This document shows positions 1-10,221 of a DNA stretch of 64,000 nucleotides, piece by piece. The notes beneath the pieces were generated by a model that worked only from the letters and a program-made list of their open reading frames with translations, was not told where the DNA came from and made no database searches. Every line of letters begins with the position of its first letter. The stretch's first letter is position 1. The translations under genes and the position numbers were made by a program. Source of the DNA: an uncultured Microbacteriaceae bacterium (GTDB lineage: Bacteria; Actinomycetota; Actinomycetes; Actinomycetales; Microbacteriaceae); assembly GCA_903940225.1 (NCBI GenBank), contig CAJAKC010000009.1, positions 1 through 64,000 on the forward strand, written 5' to 3'.

Positions 1-36
1 GTCCGCATACCAACCAGGGGTTGTCGAATTCTCCAT
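1..36 (-). CDS. DUF2510-domain protein, N-terminal fragment
   Basis: Twelve codons run off the left edge of the window on the minus strand: MENSTTPGWYAD. The PGWYxD signature is the start of DUF2510, a short actinobacterial domain usually found at the N-terminus of membrane proteins. An AGGTG-type Shine-Dalgarno sits just upstream of the ATG (plus-strand ctcacctcag at 43-52). It is divergent from the TM2 gene. DUF2510 and TM2 domains often occur in one polypeptide, so the pair may be functionally related. It is too short for the ORF track, and the rest of the protein is not visible. Confidence 0.7.
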   Translation of the reverse strand, partial: MENSTTPGWYAD

Positions 37-121
37 CGCGCGCTCACCTCAGTTTTGTCTCTCGCTATGTCATTGCGTAAACCCTAGTATTGTCCAATCA
101 CCCAAATAGAGAGATTTGGTC

Positions 122-973
122 ATGAATTCGACTCACCTGCCCGCCCCGAAAGGCCAGCCCGTTTCCCGGATGCCCGAAGGCAAGTCTTTCTGGACCACAT
201 GGGCGATGTCAGCCTTCCTCGGTTTCTTTGGTGCGGATCATTTCTACCTGGGAAAGAATAAATCTGGAATCGCGAAGCTACTCACGTTGGGCGGTTTTGG
301 AATTTGGTGGATCATTGATCTTGTTTTGGTCACTTTCAACAAAGCCAAAGACGCACAGGGCAACGGTCTCGTGGGGGCACCCGCAAATCAGAAAGTTGCG
401 TGGGCTATTTCTGGCGCCTTCCTCTTCGCCCTCCTCGCGGCCCAAGTTGCGTTGCCGATGGCCGGGAATTTTTCCTCACTCAGTGCGCCAATCGAAAGTC
501 AGCAACCTGCGGTTACGGACCAACCCACGGCGGACCCGACGATTGACGTCACCCCGACGACGGTGCCAACCCCAGCACCAACCCCAACAACCTCCAACGA
601 TTCCAGCTCAGGGGAGGAATCTTTTGACCTTGGGTATTTCGTACTCAGTGCAAATGGCAATATTGATGACGCAAAGAAGGATGTCAAAGATCTCAATAAG
701 CGTGTTAAGAATCAACAATTCATTCGATTAATGGGAAACATCTTCGAACTTTCGTTCAATCTAGGTCAGCTCGAAGCGCTCGATCCGCCGGCAAATATTG
801 GTGAAGCGTGGATTGATGGGCTTGCAACGCTCGATCAAAAGATAGCGGCAGCTTCGGACGCGGCAGCGGATTATATTGTGGGGGACATTAGCGAATCAAA
901 AATGTTGAAGAAGGTTAAAGCTGTCAACTCCCAACTGAACACTCTCAAGAAGTTGGTTGGAAAGGCCAGTTAG
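122..973 (+). CDS. TM2-domain membrane protein
   Basis: The N-terminal part carries a TM2 domain (about residues 24-70). It has the characteristic [10 protein letters not shown] motif, a glycine-rich turn and a second hydrophobic segment ending in IIDLVLV. A third hydrophobic stretch (about 93-113) is followed by a Thr/Pro-rich linker and a helical C-terminal domain of about 115 residues that I do not recognise. The ORF track opens at a TTG at 116. I chose the ATG at 122 because an AGAGAG ribosome site lies about 8 nt upstream. A TAGTAT -10-like hexamer lies at 85-90. TM2 proteins are membrane-embedded; their molecular role is generally unknown. Confidence 0.75.
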   Translation: MNSTHLPAPKGQPVSRMPEGKSFWTTWAMSAFLGFFGADHFYLGKNKSGIAKLLTLGGFGIWWIIDLVLVTFNKAKDAQGNGLVGAPANQKVAWAISGAFLFALLAAQVALPMAGNFSSLSAPIESQQPAVTDQPTADPTIDVTPTTVPTPAPTPTTSNDSSSGEESFDLGYFVLSANGNIDDAKKDVKDLNKRVKNQQFIRLMGNIFELSFNLGQLEALDPPANIGEAWIDGLATLDQKIAAASDAAADYIVGDISESKMLKKVKAVNSQLNTLKKLVGKAS

Positions 974-1038
974 GGAGGACAATCGCTCACGTTGCCCCTT
1001 GGCGACCGTGCTAATCTAGTGCGGTTGCCGTTTGGCAC

Positions 1039-1111
1039 GCCGCCTTAGCTCAGTCGGTAGAGCGTCTCACTCGTAATGAGAAGGTCGTGGGTTCGATTCC
1101 CACAGGCGGCT
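1039..1111 (+). tRNA. tRNA-Thr (CGT)
   Basis: The 73-nt cloverleaf has acceptor GCCGCCT paired with AGGCGGC and a T discriminator. The anticodon loop CTCGTAA gives anticodon CGT (reads ACG). The T-loop is GTTCGATTC. The 3' CCA is not encoded. Confidence 0.95.
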
Positions 1112-1115
1112 CTCT

Positions 1116-1520
1116 TTATGCCTCGGGCGTGAACTTCAACGACAGCGAGTTCATGCAGTACCGCAGCCCTGTCGGTGTGCCGAAACCGTCGGGGAACACG
1201 TGACCCAGGTGCCCGTCGCAGGAAGCACATCGCACCTCCGTGCGTGTCTGACCGAGCGAGTTGTCCTCGAGAAGTGTGACGGCTTCGGGGTTGATTGATT
1301 CGTAGAACGACGGCCAGCCGCAGTGGCTATCGAATTTTGTGCCGGCGGTGAAGAGCTCTGCACCACAGCCACCACAGGTGTAAAGACCGGCGCGGTCCTC
1401 CTCGAGTAGCTCGCCCGTCCACGGACGCTCGGTTCCCGCCTCACGGAGAATGTGAAATTGTTCGGGGGAGAGCGCTTCACGCCACTCCGCTTCGGTGCGC
1501 TGACCGGGTTTCTCTGTCAT
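1116..1520 (-). CDS. msrB: Peptide methionine-R-sulfoxide reductase
   Basis: MsrB (SelR fold) reduces the R-epimer of methionine sulfoxide in oxidised proteins. Two zinc-binding CxxC pairs are visible (CGGC and CASC). The catalytic region GLRYCMNSLSL has the usual RYCxNS motif, and FDSHCGWPSF is the family's substrate-loop signature. The ORF track start (1544) and an ATG at 1529 are both possible. I chose the ATG at 1520 (MTEKPGQ) because it leaves a normal family N-terminus and because a TTTAAT hexamer lies 7 nt upstream on this strand, consistent with a leaderless transcript. The gene is divergent from the DUF2332 gene, with overlapping promoters. Its stop lies only 4 nt from the end of tRNA-Thr. 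Confidence 0.93.
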   Translation of the reverse strand: MTEKPGQRTEAEWREALSPEQFHILREAGTERPWTGELLEEDRAGLYTCGGCGAELFTAGTKFDSHCGWPSFYESINPEAVTLLEDNSLGQTRTEVRCASCDGHLGHVFPDGFGTPTGLRYCMNSLSLKFTPEA

Positions 1521-1527
1521 GCACACC

Positions 1528-1535
1528 ATTAAACT
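1528..1535. promoter_or_regulatory. Overlapping divergent -10 elements (msrB / DUF2332)
   Basis: On the plus strand TAAACT (1530-1535) lies 7 nt before the ATG at 1543. On the minus strand TTTAAT (1533-1528) lies 7 nt before the ATG at 1520. The two hexamers share four base pairs, so both promoters cannot be occupied at once. The assignment is by position and similarity to TANNNT only. Confidence 0.5.
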
Positions 1536-1542
1536 CGCAAAC

Positions 1543-2766
1543 ATGGCACTAAGCGAACGCGACCGAGCCGCCGACTGGTTCCGTCGCTTCGCGGACGCCG
1601 AAGGGCGCGAGTCGCAACGTTACCGCGAGTGGGCGCTCGCCCTTGCCGAGGATGATGAACTTCTCGCCAAAATCATTCGTTTGCCGGTCGCCAAGCGCCA
1701 ACCGGTTTTGTTGCTGACGTGCGCGCGCGTAGCCGGCGTGCCGCTGCGACCGTTTGCCACCGTGCGACCCGATTTCGTGAAGTTGTGGCCGCGCATCGCC
1801 GTGCTGGCTAAAGAGCGCGCAACGCAAACCAACGATCCGCGGCGTTGTTCACCGCTGCTGATCGCGCTCAACAGAATTCAGGGACCAATCGCCCTGATCG
1901 AAGTGGGGGCTTCCGCTGGTCTGACGCTCATCCCCGATCGATATTCGTATGCGTGGACGGCACGCGGTCGCCGAATAGTCGCCGATCCGCCATCGGGACC
2001 ATCGACGGTGACACTGGCAGCCAAGGTTGCGGGGTGGGGCGCGAACCCCCCAACCATTCCGCTAATTGTCTACCGCGAGGGGATTGATCTATCCCCGCTT
2101 CGAGTGGCGAGCTCGGCTGACCGGGAATGGCTCGAGGCGCTGGTGTGGCCGGAGCAAACCGACCGACTCGACACAGTGCGCAATGCGGCCGACATCGTTG
2201 CTGATGTTGACCTGCTCTTGACGGTGGGCGACGCGCTGGATCAGCTTCGCGCCGCGGTGGCGCGCGCGCGAAAGGCGGCGCCGAAAGCGACCGTCGTTGT
2301 GTGGTCGCCGGCTGTGCTCGTTTACCTTGATCCTGCGCGACGCGCAGAATTTCAGAAATACTGCCGTCGTGCGACGGTTCGGTGGATTTCGCTCGATGGT
2401 CGAAACGTCCTGGCGGGACTGGCCGCGGCAGCTAACAAACGAGGCCTAGAGGGTGATTACCTTTTGACGCTCGACGGTGAGCCGATCGCCGAAGTCGACC
2501 CGCTGGGACGCTCGGCGATAGTTCTCAACACAGCAGGGCTTAGTCCGGATGACATGGACTTGATCGAGTTCGAACGGGTGCATTGGGGCGCCCTGCGCTC
2601 AAAGGAGTCGCTCGTACGCACACACTGGGGGTTGCCACTGGTTCGCTACTACCAGCGCCTGTACGCGATAATGGAGAGTGCCGCCGCGAGGCGGTATGAC
2701 CCGGTCCTCGTCCGTACATTTGATGAGTCTCGGGATTCCGCAAACCAGCGCAGTCGGCGAGAGTGA
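1543..2766 (+). CDS. DUF2332 family protein
   Basis: The 407-aa protein matches the actinobacterial DUF2332 family. The hallmark segments are a long helical N-terminal region, then PLLIALNRIQ followed by IALIEVGASAGL, which resembles the glycine-rich SAM-binding loop of methyltransferases. Near the C-terminus HWGLPLVRYYQ is also typical. The biochemical function is unknown; a methyltransferase-like fold is inference from the GASAGL loop. The ATG at 1543 (MALSERDR) is preferred over the upstream 1519 start because of a TAAACT hexamer 7 nt before it. The downstream LytR_C gene begins 10 nt after the stop. Confidence 0.8.
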   Translation: MALSERDRAADWFRRFADAEGRESQRYREWALALAEDDELLAKIIRLPVAKRQPVLLLTCARVAGVPLRPFATVRPDFVKLWPRIAVLAKERATQTNDPRRCSPLLIALNRIQGPIALIEVGASAGLTLIPDRYSYAWTARGRRIVADPPSGPSTVTLAAKVAGWGANPPTIPLIVYREGIDLSPLRVASSADREWLEALVWPEQTDRLDTVRNAADIVADVDLLLTVGDALDQLRAAVARARKAAPKATVVVWSPAVLVYLDPARRAEFQKYCRRATVRWISLDGRNVLAGLAAAANKRGLEGDYLLTLDGEPIAEVDPLGRSAIVLNTAGLSPDDMDLIEFERVHWGALRSKESLVRTHWGLPLVRYYQRLYAIMESAAARRYDPVLVRTFDESRDSANQRSRRE

Positions 2767-2776
2767 GAACTACCAC

Positions 2777-3337
2777 GTGAGAAAGTACCCCCAAGACCGA
2801 TTCGATGACCGAGATTCGAGTTCGGTTCCCCGTGGCGCTCACCGCACAACGGTTCGTCGCAAGCCCTGGTGGGTCAAAGTCGTTACTGTTGTCGCGGCGA
2901 CGAGCGCGGTGATCGTTGTGGCGCTTGCCGGAATCACGGTCATCGACGCCCGCCTTAACTTTGAAATCCCCGACTTCACTGCTATCGGACAAACTCCGAC
3001 ACCCACACCCACCCCGACAATCGCGTTGCTCGATCCGACGAAATTGACGGAGCAACAGTTCAAGGCGACCACCATCACCATTCTCAACGGCACAACCTCC
3101 CCGACCCTGGCGGCGGATGTCGCAGCAATGCTGACGACACAGAACTGGCCACAAGCAACCATTGCCGACGCTGCCGATGACACTGTCGCCAAGAGTGTGA
3201 TTGCCTATCGGTATTCGCTGGATGAGCAACTGGCTCGGTCTATTGGAAGTTCTTTGGGTATCGACGTACTTCAACAGAGCGACGATTACTTCGGTGCACG
3301 TGTCTATGTGGTTCTCGGCGCAGACTTCCTCAAGTAG
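2777..3337 (+). CDS. LytR C-terminal-domain membrane protein
   Basis: The 186-aa single-pass membrane protein has a basic N-terminus, one hydrophobic helix (VVTVVAATSAVIVVALAGI), a TPTPTPT linker, and a domain of about 90 residues beginning ITILNGT. That start and the closing ARVYVVLGADF fit the LytR_C domain, found at the end of LCP cell-wall ligases and also as stand-alone anchored proteins in actinobacteria. The GTG at 2777 is chosen over upstream in-frame ATGs that lie inside the DUF2332 gene; a GAGAGTGAG ribosome site precedes it. The domain is probably extracytoplasmic and cell-wall linked. Its exact role is unknown. Confidence 0.75.
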   Translation: MRKYPQDRFDDRDSSSVPRGAHRTTVRRKPWWVKVVTVVAATSAVIVVALAGITVIDARLNFEIPDFTAIGQTPTPTPTPTIALLDPTKLTEQQFKATTITILNGTTSPTLAADVAAMLTTQNWPQATIADAADDTVAKSVIAYRYSLDEQLARSIGSSLGIDVLQQSDDYFGARVYVVLGADFLK

Positions 3338-3342
3338 CCAAC

Positions 3343-4374
3343 ATGACATTCACCGTGCGAATCACCTGGGCCCTCGTTGCGCTTACTGCGCTGGCGGGTT
3401 GCGCCGCAGTCCCGGTCGAACCCACTCCGACCGCAACCGTGAGTGTTACACCGACTCCAACTCCGACGCCGGTCGAGGCAGCGCCCCTGACCGGTGAAGA
3501 GTTCGTGGCCGGCACGCTGTCGAACGGAACGTTCATGGCCAAGATCGATAACCACCCGGACGCGAGACCGCAGTTCGGGCTCAATCACACCGACATCGTG
3601 TTTGAGGAACTCGTTGAGGGCGGATTGAGTCGGTACGTGGCAGTTTGGCATTCTGACATACCCAAAGAAATCGGTCCGGTCCGGTCCATCCGCCCTATGG
3701 ACCCGGACATTGCAAGTCCCTTCAAGGGGATCATCACCTATTCGGGCGGAAAGCGGAAGTTCATCTTTATGATGCGCGATACCCAGGTTGAGAATTTCAT
3801 GCACGGACTTGCCACGACAAAGAAGTACATGTTTCGCACGGATAAGCGTGAAGCGCCACACAACGTCATCGTGCGTGCCGCGAAGGTCATCAAGGCCAAA
3901 TCGAAGCTCGTCGCACCGGACCAGGCGTTCACCTTTGCGGCGGCGGGTGAGATGCCCACCGCCGTCCAGTTTGGCGCGATGCGTGAAGTTCTCCACGCAC
4001 GATTCTCTTACTACAACGAACCGTCGTGGGTCTGGGATTCCGAACTCGGTTTGTACAAGAGGCGTCAGGCGGGTGGTGAGTGGGACACCGACGAAAACGG
4101 TGACGTCTTGACGGCTACCAATGTGATTGCACAGGTGGTCAAAACGTCCCGCGAGTACGGTTACGTCCCGAAGGCGGTAGTTGTCGGCAAAGGTACAGCG
4201 CACATCTCTACCGGCGGGAAAACGTTCAAGGTGAAGTGGACTAAGAAGGATAGGAACTCGTTCACCGTGTTCACGTTCCAAGACGGAAATATCGTGAAAC
4301 TTGCACCGGGAAACACGTGGATCGAGCTCGTCCCGACCTCCGGAAAGTTCTGGACTGACGCGAAAGCGAAGTAA
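3343..4374 (+). CDS. DUF3048 (YerB-like) lipoprotein
   Basis: A lipoprotein signal peptide ends in the lipobox LAGC. It is followed by a Thr/Pro-rich tether (TPTPTPTP) and two DUF3048-type modules. Characteristic motifs are MAKIDNHPDARPQ, DIVFEELVEGG, GPVRSIRP and, near the C-terminus, GNTWIELVP. The founding member is Bacillus YerB, a surface lipoprotein whose function is not established. It starts 5 nt after the LytR_C stop, so the two envelope genes are probably co-transcribed. The groEL control region begins directly after its stop. Confidence 0.85.
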   Translation: MTFTVRITWALVALTALAGCAAVPVEPTPTATVSVTPTPTPTPVEAAPLTGEEFVAGTLSNGTFMAKIDNHPDARPQFGLNHTDIVFEELVEGGLSRYVAVWHSDIPKEIGPVRSIRPMDPDIASPFKGIITYSGGKRKFIFMMRDTQVENFMHGLATTKKYMFRTDKREAPHNVIVRAAKVIKAKSKLVAPDQAFTFAAAGEMPTAVQFGAMREVLHARFSYYNEPSWVWDSELGLYKRRQAGGEWDTDENGDVLTATNVIAQVVKTSREYGYVPKAVVVGKGTAHISTGGKTFKVKWTKKDRNSFTVFTFQDGNIVKLAPGNTWIELVPTSGKFWTDAKAK

Positions 4375-4389
4375 TTCCTGTCGATGGAA

Positions 4390-4415
4390 TTTGCACTCTC
4401 CGTGGGGGAGTGCCA
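4390..4415 (+). promoter_or_regulatory. CIRCE operator 1 (HrcA site)
   Basis: GCACTC and GAGTGC are separated by exactly 9 nt (4393-4398 and 4408-4413), the CIRCE geometry recognised by the repressor HrcA. The outer bases deviate from the perfect TTAGCACTC consensus. Confidence 0.85.
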
Positions 4416-4424
4416 GAATTAGCA

Positions 4425-4450
4425 TTAGCACTCTCGACAGTGGAGTGCCA
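4425..4450 (+). promoter_or_regulatory. CIRCE operator 2 (HrcA site)
   Basis: TTAGCACTC, 9 nt, GAGTGCCA. The left arm is a perfect match to the consensus. It lies 10 nt after operator 1 and about 34 nt before the groEL start, so HrcA bound here would block groEL transcription until heat shock. Confidence 0.92.
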
Positions 4451-4462
4451 GAACCTTAGTGA

Positions 4463-6103
<1,641 letters not shown>

Positions 6104-6118
6104 TCCATCGATTCAGTC

Positions 6119-6148
6119 AGTCGGGGTGGCCTTCGGGTCACCCCGACT
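6119..6148 (+). terminator. groEL terminator with UUCG tetraloop
   Basis: A 13-bp stem (AGTCGGGGTG plus GCC, with one G-T pair) closes on a C(TTCG)G tetraloop and is followed by GTCGTTT. It stands between convergent groEL and the WXG100 gene, so it may act in both directions. Confidence 0.8.
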
Positions 6149-6153
6149 GTCGT

Positions 6154-6444
6154 TTAACCGCTGAGCAACCTAACGTTGGTCGCTTCCGTCTCGAGATAGT
6201 GGGAGTGGATCTGACGCAGCGCCGTCCCGATCGCACCGAGCGATTCGGTGAGACGCAGGCTCGCGCCGGTCCAGTCGTTCATGAGGTGGGCGAAGGCCAG
6301 CGCAGCTGGTCCACTCCACGATCCCTCGAGCGCCCGCAATTGAGCCCCCATCGTGGCGATGTCGGCTGTCAGACGGTCAATCGTTGAACCGATCTGAACG
6401 GTTGCGCTGTCGAGTGCGCTGGAGTCGACGTGGAAGTTGGTCAT
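6154..6444 (-). CDS. WXG100 family protein (ESX/type VII)
   Basis: The 96-aa helix-turn-helix protein has the central WSG motif at residues 43-45 and alternating hydrophobic residues on both helices. This is the EsxA/EsxB fold exported by type VII secretion, usually as dimers. No secretion ATPase (EccC) or partner gene is adjacent, so this is an orphan copy. Its C-terminus lacks an obvious YxxxD/E export signal, so it may depend on a partner or act differently. It is convergent with groEL. Confidence 0.8.
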   Translation of the reverse strand: MTNFHVDSSALDSATVQIGSTIDRLTADIATMGAQLRALEGSWSGPAALAFAHLMNDWTGASLRLTESLGAIGTALRQIHSHYLETEATNVRLLSG

Positions 6445-6531
6445 GACGGTAGTGTGCCGTCCTTAGCGTCGGCCACGTGCTAATGCGTCGAATGGTGTTC
6501 ACAACTCACCGCGGCGCGGTGCTGTGGGGGC

Positions 6532-8160
6532 CTAAACGACCGACTCGTCCACGATTTCATAGGCGTAACCCTGTTCTGTCAAAAACCGTTGCCGGTTCTG
6601 GGCGAAATCCTGTTCGACGGTGTCGCGCGCGACCACCGTGTAAAAAACAGCAGTACGACCGTCCGACTTCGGCCGCAGAATTCGTCCCAGTCGTTGTGCT
6701 TCCTCTTGGCGCGACCCGAACGAACCCGAAATCTGGATGGCGACCGATGCGTCGGGCAGGTCGACCGAGAAATTGGCAACCTTCGAAACCACGAGTACTT
6801 TGATGATGCCCTTGCGAAATTTGTCGTAGAGCACTTCGCGCTCGTCAACCGGGGTCGCGCCCGTGATTGTCGGCAGCCCAAACTGTTCCCTGACCTCGTC
6901 AATCTGGTCAAGGTACTGGGCGATGACCAGAATCTGGTCGTCGGGGTGCTGCTCAATCAAGCGACGAACAACCCGCTGTTTCGTCGGGCTCGTCGCCGCG
7001 ATGCGATAGCGCTGACGATCGCCCGCAACGGCGTACTCCATGCGTTCATCCGATTCGAGCAACACGCGAACCTCGACGCAGCGGGCCGGCGCAATGAACC
7101 CCTGTGCCTCGATGTCTTTCCAGGGTGCATCGAAACGTTTCGGCCCGATCAGCGAGAAAACGTCTCCCTCTTTGCCGTCCTCGCGAACGAGAGTGGCGGT
7201 GAGCCCCAAGCGACGACGCGCCTGCAGGTCGGCGGTGAGCTTGAAGACGGGAGCGGGCAACAGGTGGACCTCGTCGTAGATGATGAGCCCCCAGTCGTTC
7301 GCGTTGAGCAACGGCAGGTGCGCGAACTCGCCCCCGCGCTTGGCGGTGAGGATGTGATACGTCGCGATGGTGACGGGACGAATTTCTTTACGCTCGCCCG
7401 AATACTCACCGATCTGGTCTTCGGTCAGCGTGGTGCGCGCGAGAATTTCGTCACGCCACTGGCGCGCGGAAACCGAGTTGGTCACGAGGATAAGCGTCGA
7501 CGCCTGGGACGCGACCATTGCGCCGATTCCGACGACGGTCTTGCCTGCTCCACAGGGCAGCACAACAACCCCGGCGCCCGCATCAATAAACAGGTCAATC
7601 GCTTTGCGCTGGTATCCGCGCATTTCCCAATCGGTGCCGGCAAAATCGACCGCGAGTGGCTGGCCCTCGGTGAATCCGGCGCGGTCTTCGGCCGGCCACC
7701 CGATCGAGAGCAACTCTTGTTTGACGATTCCACGAGCCCAGTCGTGAAGGCGCACAATAGTTTCGCCCGACTGTGCGCCGAGCAGAGGCTCGAGCTTTGA
7801 GGATCGGGTTACTTCGGTGAGAATCGCGGGCGTCTCTGCCTCGAGGTAAAGCCCCTCGTCGTCCCGTTCAATGATGACGCGACCGTATCGGGCGACGGTG
7901 TCGGCGATGTCGGTGGCGACAACCGCGGGCACGGGGAACTTCGAGTACGTTTCAAGAGTTCCGAGCATCTCGTCGGCCGTGTGTCCTGCCGCACGCGCGT
8001 TCCAGAGTCCCAGGCGCGTGATTCGGTAGGTGTGAATGTGTTCGGGGGCACGTTCCAGTTCGGCAAACACCGCCAGAGCGTGACGTGCCTCGGTGGCGTC
8101 GGGGTGACCGACTTCGAGCAGAACTGTTCGGTCGCTCTGGACAATGAGGGGTCCGTTCAT
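6532..8160 (-). CDS. DNA repair helicase XPB (SF2)
   Basis: The 542-aa protein is a superfamily 2 helicase of the bacterial XPB/Ssl2 type. A damage-recognition-like N-terminal region (to about residue 130) precedes the motor. Walker A is PCGAGKT (residues 202-208), motif II is DEVH (296-299), and GLTATLVREDGKE matches motif III and the RED region typical of XPB. Motif VI lies near QEEAQRLGRILRPK. It unwinds DNA in an ATP-dependent manner, probably in repair. It begins 2 nt after the stop of the Helicase_C_3 gene, so the two form an operon found widely in actinobacteria. Confidence 0.95.
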   Translation of the reverse strand: MNGPLIVQSDRTVLLEVGHPDATEARHALAVFAELERAPEHIHTYRITRLGLWNARAAGHTADEMLGTLETYSKFPVPAVVATDIADTVARYGRVIIERDDEGLYLEAETPAILTEVTRSSKLEPLLGAQSGETIVRLHDWARGIVKQELLSIGWPAEDRAGFTEGQPLAVDFAGTDWEMRGYQRKAIDLFIDAGAGVVVLPCGAGKTVVGIGAMVASQASTLILVTNSVSARQWRDEILARTTLTEDQIGEYSGERKEIRPVTIATYHILTAKRGGEFAHLPLLNANDWGLIIYDEVHLLPAPVFKLTADLQARRRLGLTATLVREDGKEGDVFSLIGPKRFDAPWKDIEAQGFIAPARCVEVRVLLESDERMEYAVAGDRQRYRIAATSPTKQRVVRRLIEQHPDDQILVIAQYLDQIDEVREQFGLPTITGATPVDEREVLYDKFRKGIIKVLVVSKVANFSVDLPDASVAIQISGSFGSRQEEAQRLGRILRPKSDGRTAVFYTVVARDTVEQDFAQNRQRFLTEQGYAYEIVDESVV

Positions 8161-8162
8161 GG

Positions 8163-9779
8163 CTACTCTCCTGCTGGCTTGAGGTCGAGAATCGCCGAGA
8201 TGGGCAGCGTTCGTTCGACGTCCGAGCTGGTGTCGAGTCCGCGCACGCGGCCGTTCGCGACTTGCCGCGGTTCGAGGGTGATGGTGCGCGGACCGGTTCC
8301 TGTTTCGATCACGAGGGTCACTTTCGTTTTTGTCTTGCCGGCAACCATGAGAGCGCGCTCGAGGTGGGAAGAGCCGAGCCCGATCTCGAACAAGGTCTCG
8401 GCCAGGTCGATGACGGGCGAGCGGGGCACCGCGTCAGCGAGGGAGGAATCCCGCTCGGAAGCGACGACGGTGTAGCGCGCTTCGATCAGGGTTGCTTCCA
8501 CTCGATCGCGGGAAGCCCCATAGAGAATGCTGACCGAGTCCACCGCGACGGGCGCGAGGCGCTGCAGTCGCGGATCCGTGAGGAGCATTTCGCCGAGTTC
8601 CGGGTGCGACGCTTTCGCCGCGGTGTCCGTGCCCGTGCCGTTGAGCAGGACGTACCGAGTGTTCGTGGCGATGTCGTTGACGGTGGAGGTGATCGCCGAC
8701 GTGAGAGGAGTGAGCGAATGTTCTGCGAGAACCTCCAGCAGCGACTCGACGGTCGACCCGTTGGCAATCGATCGGAGGATTCGAGCGGGGTCGAGGCGCC
8801 GCTTGGCGGCAAGCCCGCGCGTTTCGACTGTCGAGACGGAATCGAGTGCCTCGGCTGCCGTAGTCGAGATCGGCCCCGGCGCAATGATGCTGAGATCGTC
8901 AAGGACGTACACGGTATCCAAGAGCGCGGGGAACGATTCGCCACGAATTGCATCGAGCGCTGACGTGTCGCGCGCGAGCACCGCGCGCCCGCAATCGGTG
9001 GTGGAACCGGCGACGAGCCCGAGCATTTCGGCAGCGTGATGAATGTCCTCGAGTTTTAACGTGTCTGTTGCGTCACGCAGCGGCCACACCCACTCGCAGA
9101 ACTCGCGGTCTAAACGGCCCGCGCTGCGAAGTTCGCCGAGTATCGATGCGGGGAACATACCCAACACCGCGTTGACAGCGGCATCCCAAAGACCGACGAG
9201 GTCGTCGAGAGCCGTGGCACCGCTGACCGTAATCCGCAAACGGCGATCGATGTTGCGCGCAAAACCTGCGCGCTCGACCATCCACACGACGGTGTGAGCT
9301 TCGCTCGGGGGGATAACGAGGCTTTGGGAAACCGTCTTTTCCTCCGCCCGAAGGATGCCGCCGGTTGCCGACATCGGTAACGGTTCGTCGACAATCCACG
9401 CGAGCAGATCACGCATGGCGGCGACTGTGTGCAACATCGTGCTCGAGTCGGTGACCGCGATGGCGGGTTCGGCGGGTGCGGGATGCGCGGTGACCGTTGG
9501 CAACAGCGCGACTACCTCGGAGTAGATGTCACCGGAAGCCTTGGTCAGCAGCAGTTCGCGACACGTCACATCCGCCGAGCTGGCGTGCAGGCTCGTTAGT
9601 GATGGGCGCGAGAGGCCGCGCAGTGTCGGCGCGATTGACTCCGCCGAAAGGAGAGTGTCGGCGAGGTCGTGCAAGTCGTGTTGGCGTCCCAACTGGAACG
9701 GACGAGCGAGCAGAAGTTCCGTCAGCTTCGCCAGTGTTAGCTCGCTGAGCTGGTTGGCGACATGGACGGCAGAGGGCAT
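8163..9779 (-). CDS. Helicase-associated domain protein (Helicase_C_3)
   Basis: The 538-aa protein lies upstream of XPB in the same operon. Its N-terminus contains two short helical repeats (LTKLTELLLARPF). The C-terminal third around RLAPVAVDSVSILYG resembles the XPB/Ssl2-associated domain that actinobacteria encode as a separate polypeptide. No ATPase motifs are visible, so it is probably a partner of the helicase rather than an enzyme. On the minus strand TAGAAT lies exactly 6 nt before the ATG, so a leaderless mRNA is likely. Confidence 0.8.
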   Translation of the reverse strand: MPSAVHVANQLSELTLAKLTELLLARPFQLGRQHDLHDLADTLLSAESIAPTLRGLSRPSLTSLHASSADVTCRELLLTKASGDIYSEVVALLPTVTAHPAPAEPAIAVTDSSTMLHTVAAMRDLLAWIVDEPLPMSATGGILRAEEKTVSQSLVIPPSEAHTVVWMVERAGFARNIDRRLRITVSGATALDDLVGLWDAAVNAVLGMFPASILGELRSAGRLDREFCEWVWPLRDATDTLKLEDIHHAAEMLGLVAGSTTDCGRAVLARDTSALDAIRGESFPALLDTVYVLDDLSIIAPGPISTTAAEALDSVSTVETRGLAAKRRLDPARILRSIANGSTVESLLEVLAEHSLTPLTSAITSTVNDIATNTRYVLLNGTGTDTAAKASHPELGEMLLTDPRLQRLAPVAVDSVSILYGASRDRVEATLIEARYTVVASERDSSLADAVPRSPVIDLAETLFEIGLGSSHLERALMVAGKTKTKVTLVIETGTGPRTITLEPRQVANGRVRGLDTSSDVERTLPISAILDLKPAGE

Positions 9780-9840
9780 CCGACAATTCTATCGCGCCAC
9801 GGGTATCCTCATGGAGAGTCATCAATTTGAGGAGATGGGC

Positions 9841-10221
9841 ATGCCCACCGGAAAAGTGAAATTTTTCGACGACGACAAGGGCTTCGGGTTCATCCAGGGT
9901 GATGACGACATCGAAGTGTTCTTGCACGCGTCGGCGTTGCCCGCTGGTGAAACCGTTCAACCGGGTTCCCGCGTCGAGTACGGAACTGTAGAGGGAAAGC
10001 GCGGATTGCAGGCTCACGGCGTCAGCGTTCTCGACGCACCGCAATCCATTGCGAAAAACCGTCGGCGCAATCCAGACGACATGGCCGTCATTGTCGAGGA
10101 CTTGGTGACCCTGCTCGACTCGGCGAACAACGACCTGCGCCGCGGCCACTACCCGGCAAGTTCACACGCTCGAAAGATCGCAGCGGTGTTGCGGAAGGTG
10201 GCGGATGACTTTGACGCTTAA
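9841..10221 (+). CDS. Cold-shock domain protein with C-terminal extension
   Basis: Residues 1-65 form a cold-shock domain: GKVKFFDDDKGFGFI is RNP1, and EVFLHASAL corresponds to RNP2 (usually DVFVHxSA). The remaining 60 residues are a helical extension (DLVTLLDSANNDLRRGHYPASSHARKI shortened here to its pattern) found in the longer actinobacterial Csp proteins. It binds single-stranded nucleic acid. The ATG at 9841 is selected because GAGGAG at 9829-9834 is well placed; the longer ORF in the track runs into the divergent gene. A TATCCT hexamer at 9804-9809 could be the -10. Its 3' end overlaps the DUF3027 gene by 17 nt. Confidence 0.92.
   Translation: MPTGKVKFFDDDKGFGFIQGDDDIEVFLHASALPAGETVQPGSRVEYGTVEGKRGLQAHGVSVLDAPQSIAKNRRRNPDDMAVIVEDLVTLLDSANNDLRRGHYPASSHARKIAAVLRKVADDFDA

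Noticed and set aside
3304-4431. 375-aa minus-strand ORF
   Set aside because: Antisense to the DUF3048 gene and covers the first CIRCE operator.
6589-7800. 403-aa plus-strand ORF
   Set aside because: Shadow of the XPB helicase gene.
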